The notes under the pieces are model-generated. The model searched no databases and was not told where the DNA came from. It was given only the letters and a program-made list of their open reading frames with translations. Below, in pieces: positions 1 to 6,269 of a stretch of DNA of 7,372 nt; position 1 is the first letter of the stretch; each line of letters opens with the position of its first letter. The stretch comes from Lachnospiraceae bacterium UBA3287 (lineage in GTDB: Bacteria > Bacillota > Clostridia > Lachnospirales > Lachnospiraceae), in NCBI GenBank assembly GCA_002362155.1, contig DETN01000136.1, positions 1 to 7,372 on the forward strand. The letters are read 5' to 3'. Both the position numbers and the translations under genes were made by a program.

Positions 1-871
1 GGACCAGGCCGATCCCCAGGACGTTTCCCGGGGTCAGGACTTCGTGAAAGACGAAGAATCCCAGAAGGGTCGCCACCACCGGCTCTATGGAGGCGATGAT
101 GGCCGCCTGACCGTTCTCCATACGGGAGAGGCCGAAGTTATAGACGATATAGGGCAGGGCCGTGGTCACGATGCCGCAGGCCACGGAGAAAAAGAGCATA
201 AAGGCACTGGATGTGCTGACGGACAGGATCTTTCCTGCATCCGAGAGGGGAAGGGCTGCCAGGGAGGCAAAGAGAAAGGTATAGAAATTGATGGTAAAGG
301 AGTGGTAGCCCCTCTGCAGGGCATACCGCCCGAAGATGGAATAGAGGGCATAGCCCAGGCCCGCCCCCAGACCAAAGAGGATGGCCCCGCCGCTGAGGGA
401 GGCCGCGTCTCCCATGACCCCGGTCACAAAAACGCAGCCCAGCACCGTCAGGACAAGGGAGAGGATCTTCTTTCCCGTGATCCTTTCCCCGAAAAGAGGA
501 GCGGAAAGCAGCATGACAAAGACGGGGGCCGTATAGAGCATGACCGCCGCCACGGACAGGGAGGACAGGGAGATCAGGGAAAAGTAGCAGAAGTTGAAAA
601 AGACCATGCTGACGATGCCGGTGCCCATAAAGCACCAGATATCCTTCAGACGGATCCGCAGGAGCTTCCTGTCATAGATCAGCAGGAAAAGGAGCATGGC
701 GATGCAGGTAAAGACGGACCGCAGGACCACCATATCCATGGAATAGAGGCCCGCCGCGTTGAGGGTGCGGATGAACAGGCCGATGCTGCCCCAGCAGACC
801 CCTGCCAGGACCACGGCCCCAATGCCTGCGAGCTTTCCTTTTTCATTCCCTTTCCTTCTCTCTTCCTTCAC
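1..871 (-). CDS. EamA/DMT-family ten-helix transporter, C-terminus cut by window edge
   Basis: Minus-strand reading frame open for 290 codons from a GTG at 871 to the window edge, with no stop. The protein is almost wholly hydrophobic. After a short basic N-terminus (KEERRKGNEKGK) comes a first helix with the VCWGSIGLFIR motif typical of the EamA (DUF6) drug/metabolite transporter superfamily. Helix after helix follows, and the last visible residues (FHEVLTPGNVLGIGLV) match the E-x-LTP-x-x-x-x-G motif that opens the tenth helix. Family members are usually about 290-310 residues, so probably only 10-20 residues are missing. The fold is two repeated five-helix EamA units acting in the cytoplasmic membrane, typically as an exporter or exchanger of small metabolites; the substrate cannot be told from sequence. 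The GTG start is chosen because GGAGG lies 8 nt upstream and an in-frame stop lies just beyond it. It follows the typA terminator, and I found no clear promoter in the 98 nt between them. Confidence 0.9.
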   Translation of the reverse strand, partial: MKEERRKGNEKGKLAGIGAVVLAGVCWGSIGLFIRTLNAAGLYSMDMVVLRSVFTCIAMLLFLLIYDRKLLRIRLKDIWCFMGTGIVSMVFFNFCYFSLISLSSLSVAAVMLYTAPVFVMLLSAPLFGERITGKKILSLVLTVLGCVFVTGVMGDAASLSGGAILFGLGAGLGYALYSIFGRYALQRGYHSFTINFYTFLFASLAALPLSDAGKILSVSTSSAFMLFFSVACGIVTTALPYIVYNFGLSRMENGQAAIIASIEPVVATLLGFFVFHEVLTPGNVLGIGLV

Positions 872-879
872 AGTTTTTT

Positions 880-884
880 CCTCC
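880..884 (-). promoter_or_regulatory. Ribosome binding site fixing the GTG start of the EamA gene
   Basis: The minus strand reads GGAGG here, 8 nt before a GTG at 871-869. No in-frame ATG with a comparable site precedes the first transmembrane helix. An ATG at 856-854 is out of frame with the transporter. This supports GTG as the real start. Confidence 0.75.
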
Positions 885-970
885 ACTGTCTTTCATTTTC
901 TTCTTTCAAACTTATCCCCACTGCCCATGCCTGTTCTATGTCTGCCGCATCCGGGCGCCCCCTCCCTGCA

Positions 971-1006
971 TTTTAAAAAAGAGAGGGAAAGCGTCTTTCC
1001 CTCTCT
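971..1006 (-). terminator. Rho-independent terminator of typA
   Basis: A perfect 12-bp inverted repeat (980-991 with 995-1006, arm AGAGAGGGAAAG) closes a 3-nt loop. On the minus strand it is followed by a run of six T (980-975, the first overlapping the stem base). It begins 37 nt after the typA stop codon and faces the right way to end typA, separating it from the EamA gene downstream. Confidence 0.9.
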
Positions 1007-1042
1007 GCAGATACGGTTTCTTTAAGGATTCCTTTGCGGGAA

Positions 1043-2893
1043 TCAGGCGTTGGCGTTTTTCTGGGCAGCGGAGATCTCCGCTCTCTTTCTGAGCCTGGGA
1101 TCCAGGATCTTCTTGCGGATCCGCAGGTGGTTGGGGGTGACCTCCAGAAGCTCGTCCGTATCGATGTACTCGATGGCCTGCTCCAGGGACAGGATCCTGG
1201 GCGGCACCAGGCGAAGGGCTTCGTCGGCGCTGGAGGATCTGGTGTTGGTCAGGTGCTTGGTCTTGCAGACGTTGACCTCGATATCTTCGGTCTTGCCGCT
1301 CTGGCCCACCACCATGCCGGAGTAGACGCTCTCGCCGGGGCTGATAAAGAGGAAGCCCCTCTCCTGGGCGTTGAAAAGGCCGTAGGCCACAGCCGTTCCG
1401 GTCTCGTAGGCAATGAGGGATCCCTGCTTGCGGTAGGTGATATCTCCCTTGTAGGGGGCATAGCCCGCAAAAATAGTATTCATGATGCCGTTGCCCTTGG
1501 TATCGGTCAGGAAGTCGCCCCTGTATCCGATCAGGCCCCTGGAGGGAATGGAGAACTCCAGCCTCTGGTAGCCGCCGGGAATGGTGCCCATGCCCATGAG
1601 CTCGCCCTTGCGCTCGCCCAGCTTCTGGATGACGTTGCCGGCGAATTCCTCGGGCACGTCGATAAAGCACTGCTCCATGGGCTCCAGGCGTCTGCCCTTG
1701 TCGTCATAGCGGTAGATGACCTCCGCCTTGCTGACCGCGAACTCATAGCCCTCGCGGCGCATGGTCTCGATGAGGACGGACAGATGGAGCTCGCCTCTGC
1801 CGGAGACCTTGAAGGACTCGGTGGTATCCGTATCCTCTACCCGCAGGGATACGTCGGTGTTCAGCTCCCTGTAGAGCCTGTCGCGGATGTGGCGGCTGGT
1901 CACGTACTTGCCGTCCTTGCCGGCCAGAGGGGAATCGTTGACGTTGAAGGTCATGGAGATGGTGGGCTCGGAGATCTTCTGGAAGGGAATGGCCACCGGG
2001 TTCTCGGGAGAACACAGGGTATCGCCGATATGCAGGTCACTGATGCCGGAAACGGCCACGATGGAGCCGATCCCCGCTTCCTGGACCTCCACGCGGGAGA
2101 GGCCTTCGAACTCGTAGAGCTTGCTGACCTTGACGCGGCGCTTCATCTCGGGGTTGTGATGGTTTACGATGACCACTTCCTGGTTGACCTTTAGGACGCC
2201 GTTGTCCACCTTGCCTACGCCGATCCGGCCTATATATTCGTTATAGTCGATGGTGGAGATCAGCATCTGGGTGCCGGCCTCAGGGTCGCCCTCGGGGGCG
2301 GGAATATAGTCGATGATGGTCTCGAAAAGAGGCTTCATGCTGGAGCCCACCCGGCCCAAGTCCAGGGTGGCAATGCCGGCCTTTGCGGAAGCAAAGACAA
2401 AGGGGCACTCGATCTGCTCGTCGCTGGCGCCAAGGTCCATGAGAAGCTCCAGGACCTCGTCGATGACCTGGGTGGGTCTTGCGCCGGGCCGGTCGATCTT
2501 GTTGATGCAGACGATCACGGGCAGGTCCAGTTCCATGGCCTTGGAAAGGACGAACCTGGTCTGGGGCATGGGGCCTTCAAAGGCGTCCACGACCAGGATG
2601 ACGCCGTTGACCATCTTCAGGACACGTTCCACCTCGCCGCCGAAATCGGCATGGCCGGGGGTATCGATGATGTTGATCTTGATGCCCTTATAATACACTG
2701 CTGTATTCTTGCTCAGGATGGTGATGCCTCGTTCTCTTTCGATGGCATTCGAGTCCATGACTCGTTCCTGCACTTCCTGATTGGCACGGAAGACACCGCT
2801 CTGTTTCAAAAGGCCGTCCACCAGGGTGGTCTTGCCATGGTCGACATGGGCTATAATGGCTACGTTTCTGACGTCTTCTCTTTTCTGGATCAT
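1043..2893 (-). CDS. typA: Ribosome-associated translational GTPase BipA/TypA
   Basis: A 616-residue protein of normal length for BipA/TypA (about 600-615). This EF-G-like GTPase binds the ribosome and is linked in studied bacteria to 50S assembly at low temperature and to stress adaptation. All G motifs are visible: G1 AHVDHGKT (15-22), G2 Thr58 in RERGITI, G3 DTPGH (77-81), G4 NKID (131-134), G5 SAK (169-171). A beta-barrel domain II (about 205-300) and an EF-G domain III-like segment (about 308-385, with GRGELHL at 365-371) follow. Next comes a domain V-like segment (about 390-480), then the BipA-specific C-terminal domain; the hallmark PSRGLIGYRGDFLTDTKG is at 450-467. The frame is open a further 22 codons upstream to a GTG at 2959, but the start at 2893 (MIQKREDVRN) is preferred: AAGGAG sits 4 nt before it and the promoter -10 lies inside the longer version. 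It is flanked by its own promoter and terminator, so is probably monocistronic. No motif residue is missing. Confidence 0.97.
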   Translation of the reverse strand: MIQKREDVRNVAIIAHVDHGKTTLVDGLLKQSGVFRANQEVQERVMDSNAIERERGITILSKNTAVYYKGIKINIIDTPGHADFGGEVERVLKMVNGVILVVDAFEGPMPQTRFVLSKAMELDLPVIVCINKIDRPGARPTQVIDEVLELLMDLGASDEQIECPFVFASAKAGIATLDLGRVGSSMKPLFETIIDYIPAPEGDPEAGTQMLISTIDYNEYIGRIGVGKVDNGVLKVNQEVVIVNHHNPEMKRRVKVSKLYEFEGLSRVEVQEAGIGSIVAVSGISDLHIGDTLCSPENPVAIPFQKISEPTISMTFNVNDSPLAGKDGKYVTSRHIRDRLYRELNTDVSLRVEDTDTTESFKVSGRGELHLSVLIETMRREGYEFAVSKAEVIYRYDDKGRRLEPMEQCFIDVPEEFAGNVIQKLGERKGELMGMGTIPGGYQRLEFSIPSRGLIGYRGDFLTDTKGNGIMNTIFAGYAPYKGDITYRKQGSLIAYETGTAVAYGLFNAQERGFLFISPGESVYSGMVVGQSGKTEDIEVNVCKTKHLTNTRSSSADEALRLVPPRILSLEQAIEYIDTDELLEVTPNHLRIRKKILDPRLRKRAEISAAQKNANA

Positions 2894-2897
2894 AAAA

Positions 2898-2903
2898 CTC
2901 CTT
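2898..2903 (-). promoter_or_regulatory. Ribosome binding site deciding the typA start
   Basis: The minus strand reads AAGGAG followed by TTTT and then ATG at 2893-2891. This places the start 22 codons inside the longest open frame, at the residue where homology to BipA proteins begins. Confidence 0.8.
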
Positions 2904-2949
2904 CTGAATGATTTCCTATTAAATGCGTTTCCACTCAATAAACTGTTGT

Positions 2950-2978
2950 AGTATAGCACCGGTATCCGGGGGATTCAA
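2950..2978 (-). promoter_or_regulatory. Vegetative (sigma-A type) promoter of typA
   Basis: On the minus strand a -35 box TTGAAT (2978-2973) is followed by exactly 17 nt and a -10 box TATACT (2955-2950), with a TG one base before the -10 (extended -10). Boxes match consensus at 4/6 and 5/6. Predicted transcription start is near 2943, giving a leader of about 50 nt before the typA ATG. No riboswitch-like structure is evident in that short leader. Confidence 0.8.
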
Positions 2979-3020
2979 GAAAAAAGTAGGGCCAGCCGGG
3001 GGAGAATGCGGGAAAAATCC

Positions 3021-3055
3021 TGAAAAAAAAGGCCGGAGCCTTCCGCTCCGGCCTT
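3021..3055 (-). terminator. Rho-independent terminator of the cofE-like gene
   Basis: An 11-bp perfect stem (3029-3039 with 3045-3055; core GGCCGGAGC) has a 5-nt loop. On the minus strand the 3' arm runs into eight T (complement of 3023-3030), the last two within the stem base. It begins 6 nt after the TGA stop of the cofE-like gene and just upstream of the typA promoter, so it cleanly separates the two transcripts. Confidence 0.92.
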
Positions 3056-3060
3056 AAGGC

Positions 3061-4266
3061 TCAGTTTGTATAGTTGTCAAAATAGCCCTGGACCAGGACC
3101 ACAGGGGTTCCCTTGTCGCCGGAGCCGCTGGTCAGATCGCAGAGGGATCCGATCAGGTCTGTCAGCTGCCTGGGGGTGGTGCCCTGAGAGGCCATGCTGC
3201 CCTTGAGATCCTTGTCCTTTCTGCGGATGCTCTCGGAAATGGCTTCCCTGAGGGCTTCGCCGGACAGATCCTTGAAATCATTGTCCGCCAGATACTTGAG
3301 CTTGAGCTCGTTGGGCGTACCGATCAGGCCGTCGGTATAGAAGGGAGAGACCACCGGGTCTGCCAGCTCCCAGATCTTGCCCTGGGGATCCTTGAAGGCG
3401 CCGTCTCCGTAGACCATGACCTCCACATGCTTTCCTGTGGCGTCCAGGATCCTCTTCTGGATATCCAGGACCAGGGGCTGTGCGTTGCGGGGGAAGAGCT
3501 TGACCCTGTCCTCGGTGGACTTGTTGGAGCCCAGAAGGCCGTAGGCCTCGTTGCAGCCCGATCCGTTCACGGGAGCGTTCATGATATCGTCCAGTCCAAG
3601 AACGATCCTGGCGCCTGCAGCTTTCAGGATCCTCTTGCTGCGCTTTCTGGTATGGATATCGCAGGTCAGGACGGTATCCGTATAGTCAAGGATGGTGCGG
3701 GCCTGGTTGGCAAAGATGATCTCCACGTCCGCGCCGCATTCTCTGATCAGCTGCTCATAATAGGCGACGTAATCCACGCCGGTGAATTCATGACGGTTCT
3801 CACCGAAGAGCTCTCTGTACCTTTCGAGGCTCAGCACATCGCTGTAGGGATTGACGCCTGCCTCGTCGATCTTGTCCAGGCTGACCAGCTCGTTGCCCAC
3901 CTCGTCGGAGGGATAGGACAGCATGAGAACGATCTTCTTTGCGCCTTTTGCGATGCCGCGCAGGCAGATGGCGAAACGGTTGCGGGAAAGAATGGGGAAG
4001 ATGACGCCTACGGTGCCTCCGCCCAGCTTGGTCCTGACGTCCTCTGCGATGTCATCAACACCGGCGTAGTTGCCCTGAGACCTGGCCACAACGGATTCCG
4101 TAACGGCGATCACGTCTCTGTCCCTGATGGAAAACCCTTCGTTTTCGGCTGCTTTCAGGACGCTGGCGGAAACGATCCCGGCCAGGTCGTCGCCCTCTCT
4201 GATGATGGGGCAGCGGATGCCTCTGGATACCGTACCTACGCAGCGCTCTTTCTTTTCATTTGTCAT
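3061..4266 (-). CDS. CofE-like protein (coenzyme F420-0:L-glutamate ligase family)
   Basis: A 401-residue soluble protein with no signal peptide or membrane helix. Residues 14-70 (SRGIRCPIIREGDDLAGIV, then RDRDVIAVTESVVARSQGNYAG) match the N-terminal CofE pattern G-x-P-x-I-x-x-GDDLA followed by DGDVLVV-x-x-x-V-x-S-x-x-G. Residues 281-300 (VEVMVYGDGAFKDPQGKIWE) resemble the CofE metal-site strand with the SDTFGRPWR motif, and 387-394 (TPVVLVQG) match the C-terminal IPVVIVRG strand. Classical CofE (about 250 residues) adds glutamates to F420-0 using GTP and divalent metal. This protein has roughly 150 extra residues, including a segment at 160-230 with a D203-H205 pair (TCDIHTRKRS). Long versions of this type occur in Firmicutes and Bacteroidetes, where F420 is generally not known. 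I infer an ATP-grasp-independent amide/peptide ligase of unknown substrate. The ATG has GAGAGG 8 nt upstream. It lies 61 nt after the esterase-like gene and may be co-transcribed; its own terminator follows. Family assignment is firm, function is not. Confidence 0.85.
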   Translation of the reverse strand: MTNEKKERCVGTVSRGIRCPIIREGDDLAGIVSASVLKAAENEGFSIRDRDVIAVTESVVARSQGNYAGVDDIAEDVRTKLGGGTVGVIFPILSRNRFAICLRGIAKGAKKIVLMLSYPSDEVGNELVSLDKIDEAGVNPYSDVLSLERYRELFGENRHEFTGVDYVAYYEQLIRECGADVEIIFANQARTILDYTDTVLTCDIHTRKRSKRILKAAGARIVLGLDDIMNAPVNGSGCNEAYGLLGSNKSTEDRVKLFPRNAQPLVLDIQKRILDATGKHVEVMVYGDGAFKDPQGKIWELADPVVSPFYTDGLIGTPNELKLKYLADNDFKDLSGEALREAISESIRRKDKDLKGSMASQGTTPRQLTDLIGSLCDLTSGSGDKGTPVVLVQGYFDNYTN

Positions 4267-4292
4267 GAGTATTTCCTCTCTTCATATAAGCA

Positions 4293-4307
4293 GGCAGTCA
4301 ATCTGCC
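4293..4307. repeat. Short inverted repeat in the leader of the cofE-like gene
   Basis: GGCAG (4293-4297) and CTGCC (4303-4307) form a 5-bp palindromic pair around a 5-nt centre. On the plus strand it is followed by CTTTTT, resembling a weak terminator, but no plus-strand gene reads into it. On the minus strand it sits 27 nt before the cofE-like start and could be an operator or leader hairpin. The short stem makes chance occurrence quite possible. Confidence 0.3.
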
Positions 4308-4314
4308 CTTTTTA

Positions 4315-4339
4315 AGAAAGCCCCTCTTCAGGGCTCTCT
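4315..4339 (-). other. Stem-loop spanning the stop codon of the esterase-like gene
   Basis: In the minus-strand transcript 4339-4331 can pair with 4323-4315 as nine base pairs including one G-U, with a 7-nt loop that contains most of the stop codon. It lacks a following U-tract (TTAAAAAGGG follows), so it would be at best a weak terminator. It may instead protect the mRNA end or let transcription continue into the cofE-like gene. Confidence 0.3.
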
Positions 4340-6013
4340 GTGCAGCCCGTTCAGATCCAGGCCGGCCACTTTTGCCTCTTCGGGGACCGGCTCTTCTCTC
4401 CGGAAGGTGATCTTTTCCTTCAGGGATCCCTGCCGGACTCTCACCGTTCCTTCTTCCCCGTACAGCATGCGGACGCCCGCCTCGTTGAAGATCAGGTTGT
4501 CGGAAGTCCGGATCTCCACCGCCTTGGTCATGTAGGCGGGGGAAACTCTGACGGCCAGAACGTTGCGGACCTTTTCCTGCATGCCCACCGTCTCTCCGTT
4601 GCGGATCCTGGTTCCGTCCGCGGTAATAAAGGAGACCGAATCCACCTTCCGTCTTTCTGGCTTGCTGTAGCCCATGGCATAGATGATATTCTCCGCCGCG
4701 TCGATTCCCAGCTCGTTGTAGCCGACCTGGGTATAATGAATGCTTCCGTGGACTTCGTCCAAGGTGGTGGGAAGGGGAACGGTCCTGGACCGCATGGGCC
4801 AGAAGCTGGAGTAATTCTGCTCCGTCCCGTATTTTTCCCTGAAATAGGTCTCCACGCTCTGGTCATCCGTCCACAGATCTCCCAGGTAGCTGGCCATGAA
4901 GACATCGGGATAATCCTGGGAAATGGCCATGTAGTACTGGGCCATCCTGGCTCCCGTCAGGAGATAGTCCGCTCCCTTGTTGGGATAGTAGAGGGAAGCC
5001 CTGGGTATGATGATGCCGAAGAATTCCACATCCTTCTCCATGTTTGCGATGCCTTTTCCGCTGAGGGCATCCATAAATCCCTGGCGGATCAGGTCAAAGC
5101 TGGCCTGATACCTGGAGGAAAAGGTCTTGAGGAAGCTGTCTGTCTCCCCGTGGCACCAGTAGACGCCCTTATGGGACAGAACATAATGGCCTGCCCCGAT
5201 CTCCTCTCCCAGGATCTTCTCCGCCCCGGTATAGAGGCGGACAGCCTTTTCAAACAGACTGAAAGTGCTCTTGTCTTCCGGTTCCCATACGGTGACGTCG
5301 GATCCGTGGCGGGAGGCGTTGATGATCCAGACCTTTTCGCCGGTCAGCTGCCTCCACCTGTAGGCCAGGGCGCTGTCGATGCCCCCCTTGCCTGCGGAGC
5401 CGGGAGCGATGGTCAGGGCGTCCGTCCGGTTGTAGCAGTCGTTGAGGCTGTTGTCCGTCAGAGAAGCCGGAAGAAACCTTTCATAGTTTTCCAGAGTCAG
5501 GGGACCCACATTATCTACGTCCGTATACCAGGCCACCAGGTCGTACATTTCTTCCGTGACCCCGTAGGTGCTGTAACAGCTGCCCTCCGGATTGCGGATC
5601 CACTGATTTTTATATTCGTCAAGGGCGTTTGTGTCATTGATGCAGCCTTCGCAGTTGCTCTGGCCTGCCAGGAGCAGAAGGCTGATCGGAGCCGGTTTTA
5701 CAGTGACATTAAAAAGACTGCCGTCCGCCAGCACCACCTCACAGGTGCCGCAGCCGGCCGCCCGGACATGGATCCGGTCTCCCTCTTCCAGTTCCAGTAT
5801 CTCCGTATCGGGAATCTTCGTCCCCGTCTGGAAGGATGTCACTTCCTGGGCCCTGATTTCTCGGATCTCCTGGCCGAAGGTATATCTGTCGTCATATGCA
5901 AGGACCAGCTCTTTGCCCAGACTTTCCCAGTAAGGGCGGCAGTAATAAGCAGTCCCTGCCGCCGCTCCGAAAAACACGGAGCAGAGCAAAAACCAAAACA
6001 ATAATTTTTTCAT
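4328..6013 (-). CDS. Exported SGNH/SASA-type (sialate O-acetylesterase-like) hydrolase with N-terminal Ig-like domain
   Basis: 561 residues. The N-terminus (KK, then a hydrophobic run 4-24) is a signal peptide or membrane anchor. It lacks a good lipobox (FLLC at 8-11). Residues about 36-108 form a beta-rich module (AYDDRYTFGQEI ... EVVLADGSLFNVTVK) like the short Ig-like/Big domains of exported Firmicutes proteins, with a CGTC pair at 88-91. The catalytic part begins with LLLLAGQSNCEG (112-123), the SASA/CE6 block I with Ser119 as expected nucleophile. A block with Asn232 (INASRHGSD), WCHGETDS (286-293, the HGE-S/T-D block) and HGSIHYTQVGYNELG (422-436) follow. A beta-rich tail of about 100 residues ends the protein. 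SASA enzymes remove acetyl esters from sialic acids or plant/bacterial glycans; here the substrate is unknown and action outside the membrane is inferred. The expected Asp three residues before His426 is Gly423, so the triad may differ. The start is the only sensible one (MKKLLFWFLL), but its Shine-Dalgarno is weak. Neighbours are not glycan genes. Confidence 0.82.
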   Translation of the reverse strand: MKKLLFWFLLCSVFFGAAAGTAYYCRPYWESLGKELVLAYDDRYTFGQEIREIRAQEVTSFQTGTKIPDTEILELEEGDRIHVRAAGCGTCEVVLADGSLFNVTVKPAPISLLLLAGQSNCEGCINDTNALDEYKNQWIRNPEGSCYSTYGVTEEMYDLVAWYTDVDNVGPLTLENYERFLPASLTDNSLNDCYNRTDALTIAPGSAGKGGIDSALAYRWRQLTGEKVWIINASRHGSDVTVWEPEDKSTFSLFEKAVRLYTGAEKILGEEIGAGHYVLSHKGVYWCHGETDSFLKTFSSRYQASFDLIRQGFMDALSGKGIANMEKDVEFFGIIIPRASLYYPNKGADYLLTGARMAQYYMAISQDYPDVFMASYLGDLWTDDQSVETYFREKYGTEQNYSSFWPMRSRTVPLPTTLDEVHGSIHYTQVGYNELGIDAAENIIYAMGYSKPERRKVDSVSFITADGTRIRNGETVGMQEKVRNVLAVRVSPAYMTKAVEIRTSDNLIFNEAGVRMLYGEEGTVRVRQGSLKEKITFRREEPVPEEAKVAGLDLNGLHREP

Positions 6014-6038
6014 TCAGTATCTCTGTATTTTATACCTG

Positions 6039-6058
6039 CGCGGCCCTGCAAAGCCGCG
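6039..6058 (-). other. GC-rich hairpin in the leader of the esterase-like gene
   Basis: CGCGGC (6039-6044) and GCCGCG (6053-6058) form a perfect 6-bp GC stem with an 8-nt loop, 25 nt upstream of the ATG at 6013. No T-run follows on the minus strand (GCAGGTATAAAATAC follows), so it is not a terminator. It could influence translation of a gene whose ribosome binding site is poor. Confidence 0.35.
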
Positions 6059-6108
6059 GCATATGGCTTCTTCTTCGTTTTTAAGGGGAGAATCCTCCTC
6101 TCCGCATT

Positions 6109-6137
6109 AATTTACCCGTTTTTCTTCAAACATACAA
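6109..6137 (-). promoter_or_regulatory. Candidate promoter of the esterase-like gene
   Basis: On the minus strand TTGTAT (6137-6132) and TAAATT (6114-6109) are separated by exactly 17 nt. Box quality is modest (3/6 and 4/6). It lies just past the mgtE terminator, where a promoter would be expected, and would give a leader of about 90 nt. Confidence 0.35.
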
Positions 6138-6140
6138 GAG

Positions 6141-6203
6141 AAAAAATCCCCGGAGCACCGGTTCGGAACCGTTTTTCACGAAATTCCGAATCATCTCCGG
6201 GGA
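6141..6203 (-). terminator. Two-tier rho-independent terminator of mgtE
   Basis: An outer 9-bp stem (TCCCCGGAG 6147-6155 with CTCCGGGGA 6195-6203) encloses an inner 7-bp stem (TTCGGAA 6162-6168 with TTCCGAA 6184-6190). On the minus strand the outer stem is followed by six T (6146-6141). It starts 66 nt after the mgtE stop codon and is oriented to end mgtE. Confidence 0.88.
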
Positions 6204-6269
6204 AAGGCAGGGTCGGCCCGGCTGCTGCCGGCTGTATATTCAGGTAATGAATGGTCTGCCGCTCTTCCT

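Noticed and set aside
871..975. A TAAAAT box at 975-970 as promoter -10 for the EamA gene
   Set aside because: It overlaps the typA terminator T-run and has no -35-like hexamer at 16-18 nt; it is better explained as part of the terminator tail.
44..976. A 310-codon plus-strand frame opposite the EamA transporter
   Set aside because: Very hydrophilic Gly/Asp/His/Lys-rich translation without domain, and the minus strand encodes a continuous ten-helix transporter in a proper frame with a ribosome binding site.
1034..2194. A 386-codon open frame on the plus strand opposite typA
   Set aside because: It mirrors the conserved typA coding sequence; the protein is low-complexity-like (Leu/Gly/Ala/Asp-rich) with no family motif.
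2894..2959. Longer N-terminus of TypA starting at a GTG at 2959
   Set aside because: The extension contains the -10 box and has no ribosome binding site; BipA homology and a good AAGGAG point to 2893.
4340..6004. A 554-codon open frame on the plus strand opposite the esterase-like gene
   Set aside because: It is antisense to a gene with clear SASA motifs and signal peptide, has no recognisable domain, is odd in composition, and follows from GC-rich codon use that keeps the opposite strand free of stops.
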